A DNA stretch of 64,000 bases from Desulfobulbaceae bacterium (GTDB lineage: Bacteria; Bacteroidota; Ignavibacteria; Kapaibacteriales; UBA2268): NCBI GenBank assembly GCA_018335795.1, contig JAGXRP010000035.1, positions 17,931 to 81,930 of the forward strand, written 5' to 3'. The notes below the pieces were generated by a model. That model ran no database searches. It had not been told where the DNA came from and was given only the letters and a program-made list of their open reading frames with translations. A program made the translations under genes and the position numbers. This document shows positions 53,441 through 61,695 of the stretch, in pieces; positions within the stretch are counted from its first letter, which is position 1; every line of letters begins with the position of its first letter.

Positions 53441-53938
53441 ATGAAAACACTACTTGCAATTTTAACATCTTTCTTAACAAGTTTAAACCTTATATCTATG
53501 GATTACGTCAAAATGTATAATAATGAACAAAATGTTACAATTTCCAAATATGAAGTTGTAGATGGAATTCAAAAATTACAATCACGTGAACAATATAAAT
53601 TTAAAACAAATGTTAAACTCTTAGACGACTCAAATACTTTGAAAAAAGAAATCAATATGATTGACCATCAATATGATAGTTATTCATTTGATAAAAACTC
53701 AATATTTCTGGATGAATCACATGTAACTATATATCATAAGAACAATTATTGTTCTAAGAGTGATATTAAACAAGTATTTATTTACAACATATTGGGTGAA
53801 TCTCTTATATGCAGCATTGAGCATGTTGACAATGAATGTATTATAGTTGAGGCTAATCAATTAATGAGTGGTCCTTATATGATAGTATATACTGACGAAA
53901 ATAATAATAGCACTTTTGGCAAATTTATTGCGAAATAA
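53441..53938 (+). CDS. Small secreted protein with T9SS-like C-terminal domain
   Basis: About 165 residues. The ATG at 53441 is chosen because AGGAGG sits six bases before it; an upstream ATG (53417) would overlap the previous gene. A signal peptide (MKTLLAILTSFLTSLNLISM) is followed by about 75 polar residues, then a domain (IKQVFIYNILGESLICSIEH, LMSGPYMIVYTDENNNSTFG, KFIAK) that fits the T9SS type A sorting domain. There is almost no cargo between signal and sorting domain. It could be a small surface protein or act with the neighbours; function unknown. Followed by a strong terminator. Confidence 0.65.
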   Translation: MKTLLAILTSFLTSLNLISMDYVKMYNNEQNVTISKYEVVDGIQKLQSREQYKFKTNVKLLDDSNTLKKEINMIDHQYDSYSFDKNSIFLDESHVTIYHKNNYCSKSDIKQVFIYNILGESLICSIEHVDNECIIVEANQLMSGPYMIVYTDENNNSTFGKFIAK

Positions 53939-53944
53939 TAGTAT

Positions 53945-53972
53945 GCCTTGCTGTAATTCAAAACAGCAAGGC
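53945..53972 (+). terminator. Rho-independent terminator
   Basis: GCCTTGCTGT (53945-53954) and ACAGCAAGGC (53963-53972) form a perfect 10-bp stem with an 8-nt loop, followed by eight T. It ends the transcript of the two preceding genes, so the next gene probably has its own promoter or relies on read-through. Confidence 0.9.
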
Positions 53973-53997
53973 TTTTTTTTCTATTTGGAGATGAAAA

Positions 53998-55467
53998 ATG
54001 AAACGAATATTTTTATATATGCTAATTTTTATAGCTTTAATATCAAGTCTTCAATCTCAGGAAATCATACAAAGAAATCTATATGATTATGCCCCTGAAG
54101 AGCGTTTGTGGGATAATAGTTATGTATTTGATTATATTGATGGTAATAAATTATTCATTTATACAACAATAAAGTTAAACGAACCCCATAGACTCAAAAT
54201 CATACTAATCAATGCATTAGGTGACACTATAAAATTATTGAATTCAGATAAAAACATTAAAATTTATGATGTTTTTATAGATAAAAATAGTAAAATTAAA
54301 ATAGTAGGTAACTTTAGCGTTCGTGACGATTTTGGTTGGGTATCTCACGTAGCACCTACATATTTGGAGCTTGATAAGGAATTGAATATTATAAATGAAG
54401 CCACAAGCGAGCCAATTGAGAGTCTCACATTCATTCCATATTATTTTTCCAATGATGGCAGTGAAATTCTAAATCCTGAATACATTCAAAGCGAAGATAA
54501 TTTATATATGAATAGATTTTACTTGAATTTGGAATTAAAAGAAAGAAAAAAAGTAAACCTGTTCCCACTGAAAGTTCCCAACACTTTTTCCTCAATTAGT
54601 ATGGAAAGATATAATACAGGACATTATGTAATTATTAACGAAGAGACAGGAGAATTTCCATATAGATATAACAAAATAAATTTACTTACAATTGACGAAA
54701 CTTTGACACCAAAATCATTGATTAAGTATGATGAATCTCTATATACTACTTTTTTTGTCAATTCCAACCCGAATGGAGATTTTTTAATTAAATACAATGA
54801 AGTTAACTTGAATGTTTATAAGAAAACTTTTCTTGCCACTTATTCTAACAACTTAAAATATATGTATTCGAGCGATACTTTAAATATTTCATCTAATTCT
54901 GAAGATAATTCATTGTTTAAAGATGCAAGAATACTTAACGACGGATCAATGATAATCAGACATGAAAAAGCTCCGGATTATAGCCAATATATAAAGCGTT
55001 ATAAAAATGATGGCAGTCATAATTATGAATTCTTAATGATGTCCTTCGTTGGGGATACAGCATCACTTGATTTTACAAAGTTTCACGATTCAAATGACAA
55101 CTTGATTTATCTTTCTACTCAATATGCTTATAGAGGGTACAAATGGGAAAGTAAATATCCTGTTGCTTATTTTCAAGTAGCACTATATGTCATAGGCGAA
55201 CCTACAAGTGTTGAAGATAATATTGATTTCACGTACAAATTTCACATTTATCCAAACCCGTCACGAAATTTGATTAATATCGGCTCAATAAATGAGTGCC
55301 AATCTATTGGCAAACAAGTTGATATTTACAACTTGCTTGGCGAAAAAGTTTTATCGGTACTTGGTAGTGATAATCCTTATTTTACAATTGACATCTCAAA
55401 TTTGGGTATAGGAACATATTATGTAAGATGTGGCAGATGTACTGGAAATTTCTTCAAATTTGAATAG
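53998..55467 (+). CDS. Secreted protein with T9SS type A sorting domain
   Basis: 489 residues. Signal peptide MKRIFLYMLIFIALISSLQS. The body (25-405) is strand-rich with repeating IDGNKLFIYTTIK-like units, resembling a beta-propeller, no catalytic motif. The last ~80 residues (YKFHIYPNPSRNLINIGS, VDIYNLLGEKVLSV, GIGTYYVRCGRCTGNFFKF) are a T9SS sorting domain. GGAG lies ahead of the ATG. Similar in layout to the 766-residue protein at 10219-12519, and likewise downstream of a Cys-rich protein gene. Confidence 0.85.
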   Translation: MKRIFLYMLIFIALISSLQSQEIIQRNLYDYAPEERLWDNSYVFDYIDGNKLFIYTTIKLNEPHRLKIILINALGDTIKLLNSDKNIKIYDVFIDKNSKIKIVGNFSVRDDFGWVSHVAPTYLELDKELNIINEATSEPIESLTFIPYYFSNDGSEILNPEYIQSEDNLYMNRFYLNLELKERKKVNLFPLKVPNTFSSISMERYNTGHYVIINEETGEFPYRYNKINLLTIDETLTPKSLIKYDESLYTTFFVNSNPNGDFLIKYNEVNLNVYKKTFLATYSNNLKYMYSSDTLNISSNSEDNSLFKDARILNDGSMIIRHEKAPDYSQYIKRYKNDGSHNYEFLMMSFVGDTASLDFTKFHDSNDNLIYLSTQYAYRGYKWESKYPVAYFQVALYVIGEPTSVEDNIDFTYKFHIYPNPSRNLINIGSINECQSIGKQVDIYNLLGEKVLSVLGSDNPYFTIDISNLGIGTYYVRCGRCTGNFFKFE

Positions 55468-55500
55468 TTTTTCATTCAAAAAGCTAAACTGAAAATCCTT

Positions 55501-55530
55501 GTTCCGTCAGATGTAACACCTGAAGGGACA
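55501..55530. repeat. Imperfect inverted repeat
   Basis: GTTCCGTCAG (55501-55510) pairs with CTGAAGGGAC (55520-55529) with one wobble and one mismatch around a 9-nt loop. It lies between two convergent genes just before the fmdB terminator; it may help end the T9SS-sorted protein transcript, although no U-run follows directly. Confidence 0.4.
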
Positions 55531-55542
55531 AAACAAAAAAAA

Positions 55543-55567
55543 AGAGGCAGTTTATGAAACTGCCTCT
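55543..55567 (-). terminator. Rho-independent terminator of fmdB
   Basis: AGAGGCAGTTT and AAACTGCCTCT form a perfect 11-bp stem with a 3-nt loop. On the minus strand it is followed by nine T, so it ends the fmdB transcript 16 bp after its stop. Confidence 0.9.
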
Positions 55568-55582
55568 ATATAAAGTAAATAA

Positions 55583-55873
55583 CTAAGAAGCTTTCGTATC
55601 AGCAGCGCAAGCACAAGCACTTGTTCCGCAAGCGGTCGCTGCGGGTTCACTTTTTTCGGGTGGAGAAGCTGACTTTTTTGTATAATCAGTCTGATAAAAC
55701 CCTGTACCTTTGAACACAAGACCAATATTTTTGCTGAAAACTCTGACCACTTCACCCGGATTTTCGCAATTGCATAAGCCTTTAGGACTATGAGTTAGCG
55801 GAGCGTCAGCGAATTTTTGCTGATACTCGAAAACCGTTCCGCACGATTTGCATTTATAATCATAAGTTGGCAT
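55583..55873 (-). CDS. FmdB-family zinc-ribbon protein
   Basis: 96 residues. The N-terminal zinc ribbon MPTYDYKCKSCGTVFEYQQK (Cys8, Cys11) with Cys34/Cys36 (GLCNCEN) and the RVFSKNIGLVFKGTGFYQTD block are diagnostic for FmdB. The C-terminus is a flexible tail ending in a Cys cluster (ACGTSACACA). Family members are small putative regulators; the role is unknown. It follows arsG by 82 bp on the same strand but looks like a separate housekeeping gene with its own terminator. Confidence 0.88.
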   Translation of the reverse strand: MPTYDYKCKSCGTVFEYQQKFADAPLTHSPKGLCNCENPGEVVRVFSKNIGLVFKGTGFYQTDYTKKSASPPEKSEPAATACGTSACACAADTKAS

Positions 55874-55955
55874 AAATCATTCAATAATTTGTTTCAAATA
55901 ATAAAGCTAAGACGAAAGTTCAATTACTAATATTTTACATTCCTAATGAGCAATA

Positions 55956-56654
55956 TTACAACATCGGGCTTATAATATGTCTCCAAACAAAATACAATCC
56001 AACTGCGATGAACACCCAACCAGTGATTTTAATTGCCCAATTTTGGAATTTGTTGACATTGTCGAATGCTTTGGCAATCTTGTTGGCACTGAAAGCCAAC
56101 ATCAAAGCAAAAATCAATACAGGCAATGCCGTTCCGAGCCCATATACAGTCGGTATAATAAAAATCGAATTGAATGACATAGACATTGGAATTAGACTCC
56201 CGAAATACAATCCTGCCGATACGGGGCAAAATGTAAGAGCAAATATAAAACCTAATGCTGTAGCTCCGAAATAGCCGGAGTTTGCCAATTTGCCTTGCAT
56301 TTTTTCGCTCAAATTTCCACTCAAGCTGAAATTGACTTTAAAAACATTTAGTAAAAATAGCCCAACTATAATCAAACCGGGACCAATTATCAAGTTCATG
56401 TACTTTTGGAAAAATCGTCCGAGCTCCGGAATTGAGAAAAAGCTCCACAGAATCAGCGCAGCAAGAATCACATATGCTAAAACACGCCCGAGTGAATAAA
56501 ATATTCCAGACCAAATTGTTTTGTTGGCACCTTTGATATTTTTACCTATATACGAAACAGCAGCAATATTTGTAGCTAAAGGGCAAGGACTAATTGACGT
56601 CAGGATGCCAAGCCACAATGCAGAGCCGATTGCAATTATAAAATCGGATTCCAT
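55956..56654 (-). CDS. arsG: ArsG/CcdA-like membrane permease
   Basis: 232 residues with six membrane segments, a DsbD/CcdA-type membrane domain. Cys24 (TSISPCPLATN) and Cys143 (ALTFCPVSAGLYFGS) are the paired Cys of the family. It is assigned to the ArsG group because it follows an ArsF-like gene with a one-base overlap at the end of an ars operon. ArsE, ArsF and ArsG are associated with handling of organoarsenicals in anaerobes; exact activity is not provable here. An alternative is electron transfer to the ArsF-like thioredoxin-fold protein. Confidence 0.75.
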   Translation of the reverse strand: MESDFIIAIGSALWLGILTSISPCPLATNIAAVSYIGKNIKGANKTIWSGIFYSLGRVLAYVILAALILWSFFSIPELGRFFQKYMNLIIGPGLIIVGLFLLNVFKVNFSLSGNLSEKMQGKLANSGYFGATALGFIFALTFCPVSAGLYFGSLIPMSMSFNSIFIIPTVYGLGTALPVLIFALMLAFSANKIAKAFDNVNKFQNWAIKITGWVFIAVGLYFVWRHIISPML

Positions 56655-57067
56655 TATAACTCCTTCAAATACGCACTTATCTCTTTACGAACGTAATTAT
56701 TGAAATCTTTTTCATTACGGTTGAGTTGCCAGATTTTATCTGCGGCTTTCCATTTTGTTTCTTTGCCATTTTTTGTCAATGAAATTACAAGTGTTTGATT
56801 GAACAAATCATAATCCTCAACAAAATGTTCGTTAGCTTTTTCATCAAAGTTGACAACTTCAAACTTGATTTTATTCGATTTTAGTTCATTTGCGAATGAT
56901 TTATTGACAGTTTCGACAATCATAGCTTCCATTTTCGTGCAAGTTACGCATCTGAATTCGCCATGGAAGTAATATACTTTAACAATATTCTCCGCCTTTT
57001 GCGAAGTGCTTGACATAAGCATAACTGCTAATGACAAAATAACGAGTGACATAATCAATTTTTTCAT
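56654..57067 (-). CDS. arsF: ArsF-like exported thioredoxin-fold protein
   Basis: About 137 residues from the ATG at 57067, which has GGAG six bases ahead; an ATG four codons upstream is weaker. Signal peptide MKKLIMSLVILSLAVMLMSS. The mature part has KVYYFHGEFRCVTCTKMEAM with a CxxC pair (Cys40, Cys43) and a thioredoxin-like fold. Proteins of this type are annotated as the nitroarsenical-reductase subunit ArsF in Bacteroidota ars operons. The stop shares a base with the arsG start (TAATG), so they probably work together. Confidence 0.75.
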   Translation of the reverse strand: MKKLIMSLVILSLAVMLMSSTSQKAENIVKVYYFHGEFRCVTCTKMEAMIVETVNKSFANELKSNKIKFEVVNFDEKANEHFVEDYDLFNQTLVISLTKNGKETKWKAADKIWQLNRNEKDFNNYVRKEISAYLKEL

Positions 57068-57085
57068 GATAATCTCCATTTTTAA

Positions 57086-57319
57086 TTATTTTAATAATTC
57101 CATAATTTGAATTTTATTTAGTAATTTACCACTTGAAATTACTTTTTCATCCAAAACAAGTCCCGGTGTCATCATGATACCATAATTCATGATATCGTTG
57201 ATGTCCGTTACTTTTTCCAAAGTGTAGTCCAAGCCTAATTCCTTGAGTGCTTCTCTTGTGTTTTCTTCTAATTTCAGGCATTTTGCACAGCCTGTTCCCA
57301 AAATTTTTACTTTTTTCAT
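57086..57319 (-). CDS. Small thioredoxin-like redox protein
   Basis: 77 residues, the MTH895-type redox-active disulfide family. The active site is GTGCAKCLKLEEN (Cys11, Cys14), with the conserved cis-Pro in IMMTPGLVLDEK. No signal, so cytosolic. In ars operons of anaerobes such proteins accompany a membrane permease and ArsF/ArsG; it may correspond to ArsE, though I cannot confirm that. 9 bp after the permease gene. Confidence 0.85.
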   Translation of the reverse strand: MKKVKILGTGCAKCLKLEENTREALKELGLDYTLEKVTDINDIMNYGIMMTPGLVLDEKVISSGKLLNKIQIMELLK

Positions 57320-57328
57320 AAATTGTTC

Positions 57329-58621
57329 CTATATTAAACTATAAAAATAACCAATTAAGCTTGACATAACTATGACTAAAATCACATAAGTAGCTGTTTT
57401 TTTTCCGCCCAATACGCTATAAATCACAAGCATACTTGGAAGCGACAAAGCCGGACCGGCAAGCAAAAGCGACAAAGCCGGACCTTTTTGCATTCCGTTG
57501 CCCATGAGCCCTTGAATAATCGGTATTTCCGTCAAAGTTGCGAAATACATGAATGCCCCTAAAACTGAAGCAATAAGATTAGCCATGTAAGAGTCTCCAC
57601 CTACTGCAGTATTAATCCAAGCCGATGGAATGATGCCTTCTCCACCCGGCATTCCGAGTAAAAATCCGGCTATGATGACGCCATAGAACAACAAAGGCAT
57701 AATTTGCTTAGCAAAATCCCAACTACTGTTGAACCAATTCCTGTTTTCTTCGCCACTAAAATAAAGTGATACACCCAAACCTACAATGCCCAAACCGAAT
57801 GCAACCGAAGGATTAGGGAATGCAAATGCTGCAATGGTCACAACTAAAGCTGTGATCGCCATATATAGCACTTTCACATTGAACCAATAATACAATATCG
57901 CTCCGTAAATCAATGATAAAATTGATGTCAAAATCCATTTATATTCATAAACATAACTTGTCCATCCTGCGCCCGAATCAGGATTTCCCCAATTAGAAAC
58001 AAGTATAATCACTATCATTAACACGAAAAAGATTACATTTTGTAACATTGGGCGTTCGCTTTCATCATCGTCAGTATCTGCCATTTGAACAGTTCTCGAT
58101 TGGGCTTCTTTTATAAAAAGCCAACTCATAATCAAGCCGATAACGACACTAAAAACGATTGCAGTTATGCCACGAGCAACTCCCAATTCAAAGCCAATGA
58201 CCTTTGCCGTCATAATGACAGCCATTATATTAATTGCCGGACCTGAATATAAAAATGTTGTGGCAGGACCTAAACCGGCTCCCATCTTGTAAATTCCGGC
58301 AAACATAGGCAATACGGTGCATGAGCATACTGCCAATACAAATCCTGAAACCGATGCCACTCCATAAGCCATTAATCTGTTTGAGTTGGGACCCAAATAT
58401 TTCAAGACAGCGGCTTGGTTTAGAAATACTCCAATTGCTCCGGCAATATAAAATGCGGGAAGAAGACATAAAATTACATGCTCTTGTGCGTACCATTGAG
58501 TAAGCTGCAAAGCTTGGTCTAATGCATTTGTAAACCGAAATTCGTTAATCGGTACAAATACAAACGCCAAAAATACTGCTGCAATCCAGGCAAGTATTTT
58601 CCACTCTTTTTTCCATTCCAT
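57329..58621 (-). CDS. ArsP-type (DUF318) permease
   Basis: 430 residues with about 10-11 membrane segments. SGFVLAVCSCTVLPMFAGIY (Cys99, Cys101) and FLYSGPAINIMAVIMTAKV in the first half, with LLLAGPALSLPSMLVIYSVL in the second, are the repeated permease motifs of this family. ArsP proteins export trivalent organoarsenicals; other relatives have unknown substrates. Context supports export of a methylated arsenical made by ArsM. 40 bp after the arsC-like gene. Confidence 0.85.
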   Translation of the reverse strand: MEWKKEWKILAWIAAVFLAFVFVPINEFRFTNALDQALQLTQWYAQEHVILCLLPAFYIAGAIGVFLNQAAVLKYLGPNSNRLMAYGVASVSGFVLAVCSCTVLPMFAGIYKMGAGLGPATTFLYSGPAINIMAVIMTAKVIGFELGVARGITAIVFSVVIGLIMSWLFIKEAQSRTVQMADTDDDESERPMLQNVIFFVLMIVIILVSNWGNPDSGAGWTSYVYEYKWILTSILSLIYGAILYYWFNVKVLYMAITALVVTIAAFAFPNPSVAFGLGIVGLGVSLYFSGEENRNWFNSSWDFAKQIMPLLFYGVIIAGFLLGMPGGEGIIPSAWINTAVGGDSYMANLIASVLGAFMYFATLTEIPIIQGLMGNGMQKGPALSLLLAGPALSLPSMLVIYSVLGGKKTATYVILVIVMSSLIGYFYSLI

Positions 58622-58661
58622 AAAAAACCTCGGTTTGTGTTAGAAACCATTTGTTATAAAT

Positions 58662-59306
58662 CTATTTAACTTTTGAAAAAACATACATCATTTCAATCGA
58701 AATTTGACGAGAACGCTCATCATATTTTTGAGATTCCAACTCAGTGCTGTCGAATGCTTTGGGATCATCAAATGGCAGTGCAAATCGTGCATCAACTCCA
58801 GGTACAAAAGGACATGTTTCATCAGCTTCAGAGCAAACCATTATGGCTGCAAAATTTTCTGAAGGATTGAATTTATCGTTGAAAACTTTGGAAAATGCTG
58901 AAATCGTATTCACAGAGTTTCCGTATGATACTTTATACACGGGATTAGTGCCGTCTTTCTCGACATTAATCTCAAATCCGCATCTTCTCATCGAATTCAC
59001 CGCAGTAATATTGAATGCAGTAGCTTCAGTTCCGCCCGAAAAAGTTTCAACATTCGATATACCGTAATATTCCGCTGCTACAGCTGCCCAAATCTGAGCA
59101 ATGTGACTACGTCGCGAATTATGCGTACAAATAAAATTTAATTTAATAATTTCATTTATAGAGAATTTATTTCGTATATAATCCGACAATTTTTCAAGTT
59201 TTTCTTTGCGTTCAATCGTGATTTTTGAAAAATCTCGTGATTTTTCCAAGTAGTTCAATATTTTTTCATTAATTATCATATTTTTTTCTATTAGTTTTAC
59301 GGACAT
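58662..59306 (-). CDS. arsC: Arsenate reductase-like LMW phosphatase-fold protein
   Basis: 214 residues. The P-loop is [14 protein letters not shown]: Cys60-X5-Arg66, the low-molecular-weight tyrosine-phosphatase/ArsC signature. [14 protein letters not shown] carries two further Cys that could form the resolving disulfide. It would reduce arsenate to arsenite for Acr3. The ~50-residue N-terminal helical extension is unusual; a shorter start at 59279 is possible. The chosen start overlaps acr3 by 10 bases. Confidence 0.85.
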   Translation of the reverse strand: MSVKLIEKNMIINEKILNYLEKSRDFSKITIERKEKLEKLSDYIRNKFSINEIIKLNFICTHNSRRSHIAQIWAAVAAEYYGISNVETFSGGTEATAFNITAVNSMRRCGFEINVEKDGTNPVYKVSYGNSVNTISAFSKVFNDKFNPSENFAAIMVCSEADETCPFVPGVDARFALPFDDPKAFDSTELESQKYDERSRQISIEMMYVFSKVK

Positions 59307-60373
59307 AAATCCGGATTTTCGATTCTCAAATCATCTGTTGATTTGAAATATTTTTCCTTAATTTTGATTGCAACACCAACAAGGGCGATCATAATTGGCA
59401 CCTCGACAAGTGGTCCGATAACCGCCGCAAACGCTTCGCCCGAGTTGATTCCGAATACTGCAATCGCAACAGCAATTGCTAATTCAAAATTATTACTCGC
59501 TGCGGTAAATGCTAATGTTGCTGATTTTGAATAATCTGCTCCTAATTTCTTGCTCATAAAAAATGAGACAAAGAACATGACTACGAAATAAATGAGCAAC
59601 GGAATTGCAATGCGAAGTACGTCAAGTGGCAATTCCAAAATTGCTTCGCCTTTGAACGAGAACATGACAAATATCGTAAATAATAGTGATATCAATGTTA
59701 TTGGTGAAATTGTAGGAATGAATTTATTCGAATACCAATCTTCGCCTTTCTTGTTTTTTAGAATAATGCGAGTAAGTAATCCGGCAAAAAATGGAATCCC
59801 CAAATATATTAATACACTTTCGGCAATTTGACCGATTGTAATATCAATTTCGAGCACTTTCAACCCAAGCCACGACGGCAATATTGTAAGGAAAATATAG
59901 GCATATAATGAGAAGAACAAAATTTGAAAAACGGAATTAAACGCAACAAGTCCCGCAGCGTATTCGGTATCGCCTTTGGCAAGGTCATTCCACACAATTA
60001 CCATCGCAATGCATCGCGCCAGACCAATGATAATCAATCCGGTCATGTATTCGGGGTAATCTTGCAGGAAAATTACTGCCAATGCAAACATCAAAATCGG
60101 ACCAATCACCCAGTTTTGGACGAGCGATAAACCCAAAATCTTGACATTGCGGAAAACTTCCCACAGCTTTTCGTATTTTACTTTGGCAAGTGGGGGATAC
60201 ATCATCAAAATCAGACCTATTGCTATTGGAATATTCGTCGTGCCGGATTGGAAAAGTTCCCAAAATGAGGAAATTCCCTCGAAAACTCTTCCGCTCAAGA
60301 GCCCCAAAGCCATTGCCAAGAAAATCCAAAGCGTCAAGTATCGGTCTAAAAATGATAATCTCTTCTGTTGCAT
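59297..60373 (-). CDS. acr3: Arsenite efflux transporter Acr3
   Basis: 358 residues with ten membrane segments. Conserved [22 protein letters not shown] with Cys121, the essential residue of Acr3, and [20 protein letters not shown] with the conserved Glu. It extrudes arsenite from the cytoplasm using the proton gradient. The ATG shares its A with the arsM stop (TGATG). Confidence 0.95.
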   Translation of the reverse strand: MQQKRLSFLDRYLTLWIFLAMALGLLSGRVFEGISSFWELFQSGTTNIPIAIGLILMMYPPLAKVKYEKLWEVFRNVKILGLSLVQNWVIGPILMFALAVIFLQDYPEYMTGLIIIGLARCIAMVIVWNDLAKGDTEYAAGLVAFNSVFQILFFSLYAYIFLTILPSWLGLKVLEIDITIGQIAESVLIYLGIPFFAGLLTRIILKNKKGEDWYSNKFIPTISPITLISLLFTIFVMFSFKGEAILELPLDVLRIAIPLLIYFVVMFFVSFFMSKKLGADYSKSATLAFTAASNNFELAIAVAIAVFGINSGEAFAAVIGPLVEVPIMIALVGVAIKIKEKYFKSTDDLRIENPDLCP

Positions 60374-61173
60374 CAGATTTTCACCCCGACTACTGTAATG
60401 CTCATTATGATTTCAGGGTTTTGTTTGAACGCAATGATTTCGTCCTCATTCAAATAATCTTTCAAAATCGAATCAGGCATCTCAATGTTTTTTTGCTTCA
60501 TAATTTGGGCAGACGCGAAGCCATTATCGGCAATTATTTTCATGTAATCATCTTTTAGCAATGCTCCGGCGACGCATCCGGCATACATTTCAGCAGATTT
60601 TTTGACATTTCCGGGCAATTCCGTACCGGTTACAATATCGGAAACTGAAAATCTGCCGCCGGGTTTGAGAATTCGGAATATTTCTTTAAATGCTTTATCT
60701 TTGTCCGGCACAAGGTTGAGTACACAATTGCTAATCACCACGTCCACACTGTTGTCGGGGAGAGGAATTTGTTCGATTTCACCAAGGATAAATTCGATAT
60801 TGTCCAATCCGATTGCAGCTTTATTTTTTTCGGCTTTATCAATCATTTCCTGCGTCATGTCCAAACCAATCACTTTGCCTGTCGGACCAACTTCTTTCAG
60901 AGCTACGAAGCAATCGTTTCCGGCGCCGGAGCCTAAATCAAGGACTATATCGCCTTGCTTGATGCCTGCAAACTCTGTCGGAATGCCGCAACCAAGCCCC
61001 AAATCAGCATTTGGATTGTAGCCGGCTAAGTTGACATAGCTGTCACTCATTATCGTATAATCTATGTTATCTCCGGCACAGCAACCGCAGCTACCGGCAG
61101 CTAAACTATCATTGAGAACGGCTATTTGACCGTATTTCTCTTTTACGACATCTTTTATTGAACCACTATTCAT
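60373..61173 (-). CDS. arsM: Arsenite S-adenosylmethionine methyltransferase ArsM
   Basis: 266 residues. SAM motif [15 protein letters not shown]; arsenic-binding Cys at 62 ([12 protein letters not shown]), 149 ([12 protein letters not shown]) and 199 ([13 protein letters not shown]), matching the conserved Cys of characterised ArsM, plus an N-terminal SCGCCAGD cluster (29, 31, 32). It methylates arsenite stepwise to mono-, di- and trimethyl forms, giving volatile or exportable products. Second gene of the ars operon, 48 bp after arsR. Confidence 0.95.
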   Translation of the reverse strand: MNSGSIKDVVKEKYGQIAVLNDSLAAGSCGCCAGDNIDYTIMSDSYVNLAGYNPNADLGLGCGIPTEFAGIKQGDIVLDLGSGAGNDCFVALKEVGPTGKVIGLDMTQEMIDKAEKNKAAIGLDNIEFILGEIEQIPLPDNSVDVVISNCVLNLVPDKDKAFKEIFRILKPGGRFSVSDIVTGTELPGNVKKSAEMYAGCVAGALLKDDYMKIIADNGFASAQIMKQKNIEMPDSILKDYLNEDEIIAFKQNPEIIMSITVVGVKI

Positions 61174-61221
61174 TTTTAAACCCTTTTATATTTAGCAAAA
61201 TAACGAAATGACTTGCGTTTT

Positions 61222-61563
61222 TTATGTGCCACAAATCATGTTTCTGTCTGTTATAAGTAATTTAAGCTTGTCATTCAACAGCTCAATATCGCGTTCAGTA
61301 TGTTTATCAATCATCGCCAAACAATCGTCAATCAGCAAGCTGCGTTCCCGATTTATCCGGTAGTTGACCCACTTGCCATCTTTCTCATCCTCGATTAGCC
61401 CTGCTTCTTTGAGCAGAGAGAGGTGCTTCGAGACGGTAGAAGTAGCGAGTTGGAGTACATCGGTGATTTCGCAAACGCATAGCTCACGCTCCTTCAGCAT
61501 AGAGATGATTCTCATTCTGTTGCTGTCGCTCAAAGCCTTCAATATTTTCAACATTTCTTTCAT
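61222..61563 (-). CDS. arsR: ArsR-family arsenic-responsive repressor
   Basis: 113 residues, a winged-helix repressor: LSDSNRMRIISMLKERELCVCEI and ATSTVSKHLSLLKEAGLIED. The metal-binding pair Cys29/Cys31 (ELCVCEIT) sits in the recognition helix region as in E. coli ArsR, but the third ligand position is Thr34; Cys81 or Cys111 may complete the site. It should repress the operon until arsenite binds. It is first in the operon, its ATG two bases from an inverted repeat that overlaps the promoter. Confidence 0.93.
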   Translation of the reverse strand: MKEMLKILKALSDSNRMRIISMLKERELCVCEITDVLQLATSTVSKHLSLLKEAGLIEDEKDGKWVNYRINRERSLLIDDCLAMIDKHTERDIELLNDKLKLLITDRNMICGT

Positions 61564-61564
61564 A

Positions 61565-61588
61565 TCGTTTCGTTAAATGACGAAACGA
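61565..61588. promoter_or_regulatory. ArsR operator
   Basis: Perfect 9-bp arms TCGTTTCGT (61565-61573) and ACGAAACGA (61580-61588) with a 6-bp spacer. It lies one base before the arsR ATG and overlaps the -7 box of the minus-strand promoter by 3 bp, so a bound repressor would block RNA polymerase. Binding by ArsR is inferred from position and symmetry. Confidence 0.75.
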
Positions 61589-61617
61589 AAGTAAGGAATA
61601 TTTTTCACATATGCAAA
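61586..61617 (-). promoter_or_regulatory. Bacteroidota-type promoter of the ars operon
   Basis: On the minus strand TTTG (61617-61614), a 20-bp spacer, then TACTTTCG (61593-61586). This matches the Bacteroidota consensus TTTG-N19-21-TAnnTTTG with one substitution. The transcript would start within the operator. Confidence 0.6.
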
Positions 61618-61628
61618 TAAAAATTTTT

Positions 61629-61659
61629 CTTGCACAATAAAAATATTTTTGTATGTTGC
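61629..61659 (+). promoter_or_regulatory. Possible divergent promoter of the repeat-protein gene
   Basis: CTTG (61629-61632), 19 bp, TATGTTGC (61652-61659): a near match to the same promoter type, with a leader of about 30 bp to the ATG at 61696. Confidence 0.45.
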
Positions 61660-61695
61660 AAAGTGAAGATTTTAGATTATGAAAATGTTGTGAAT

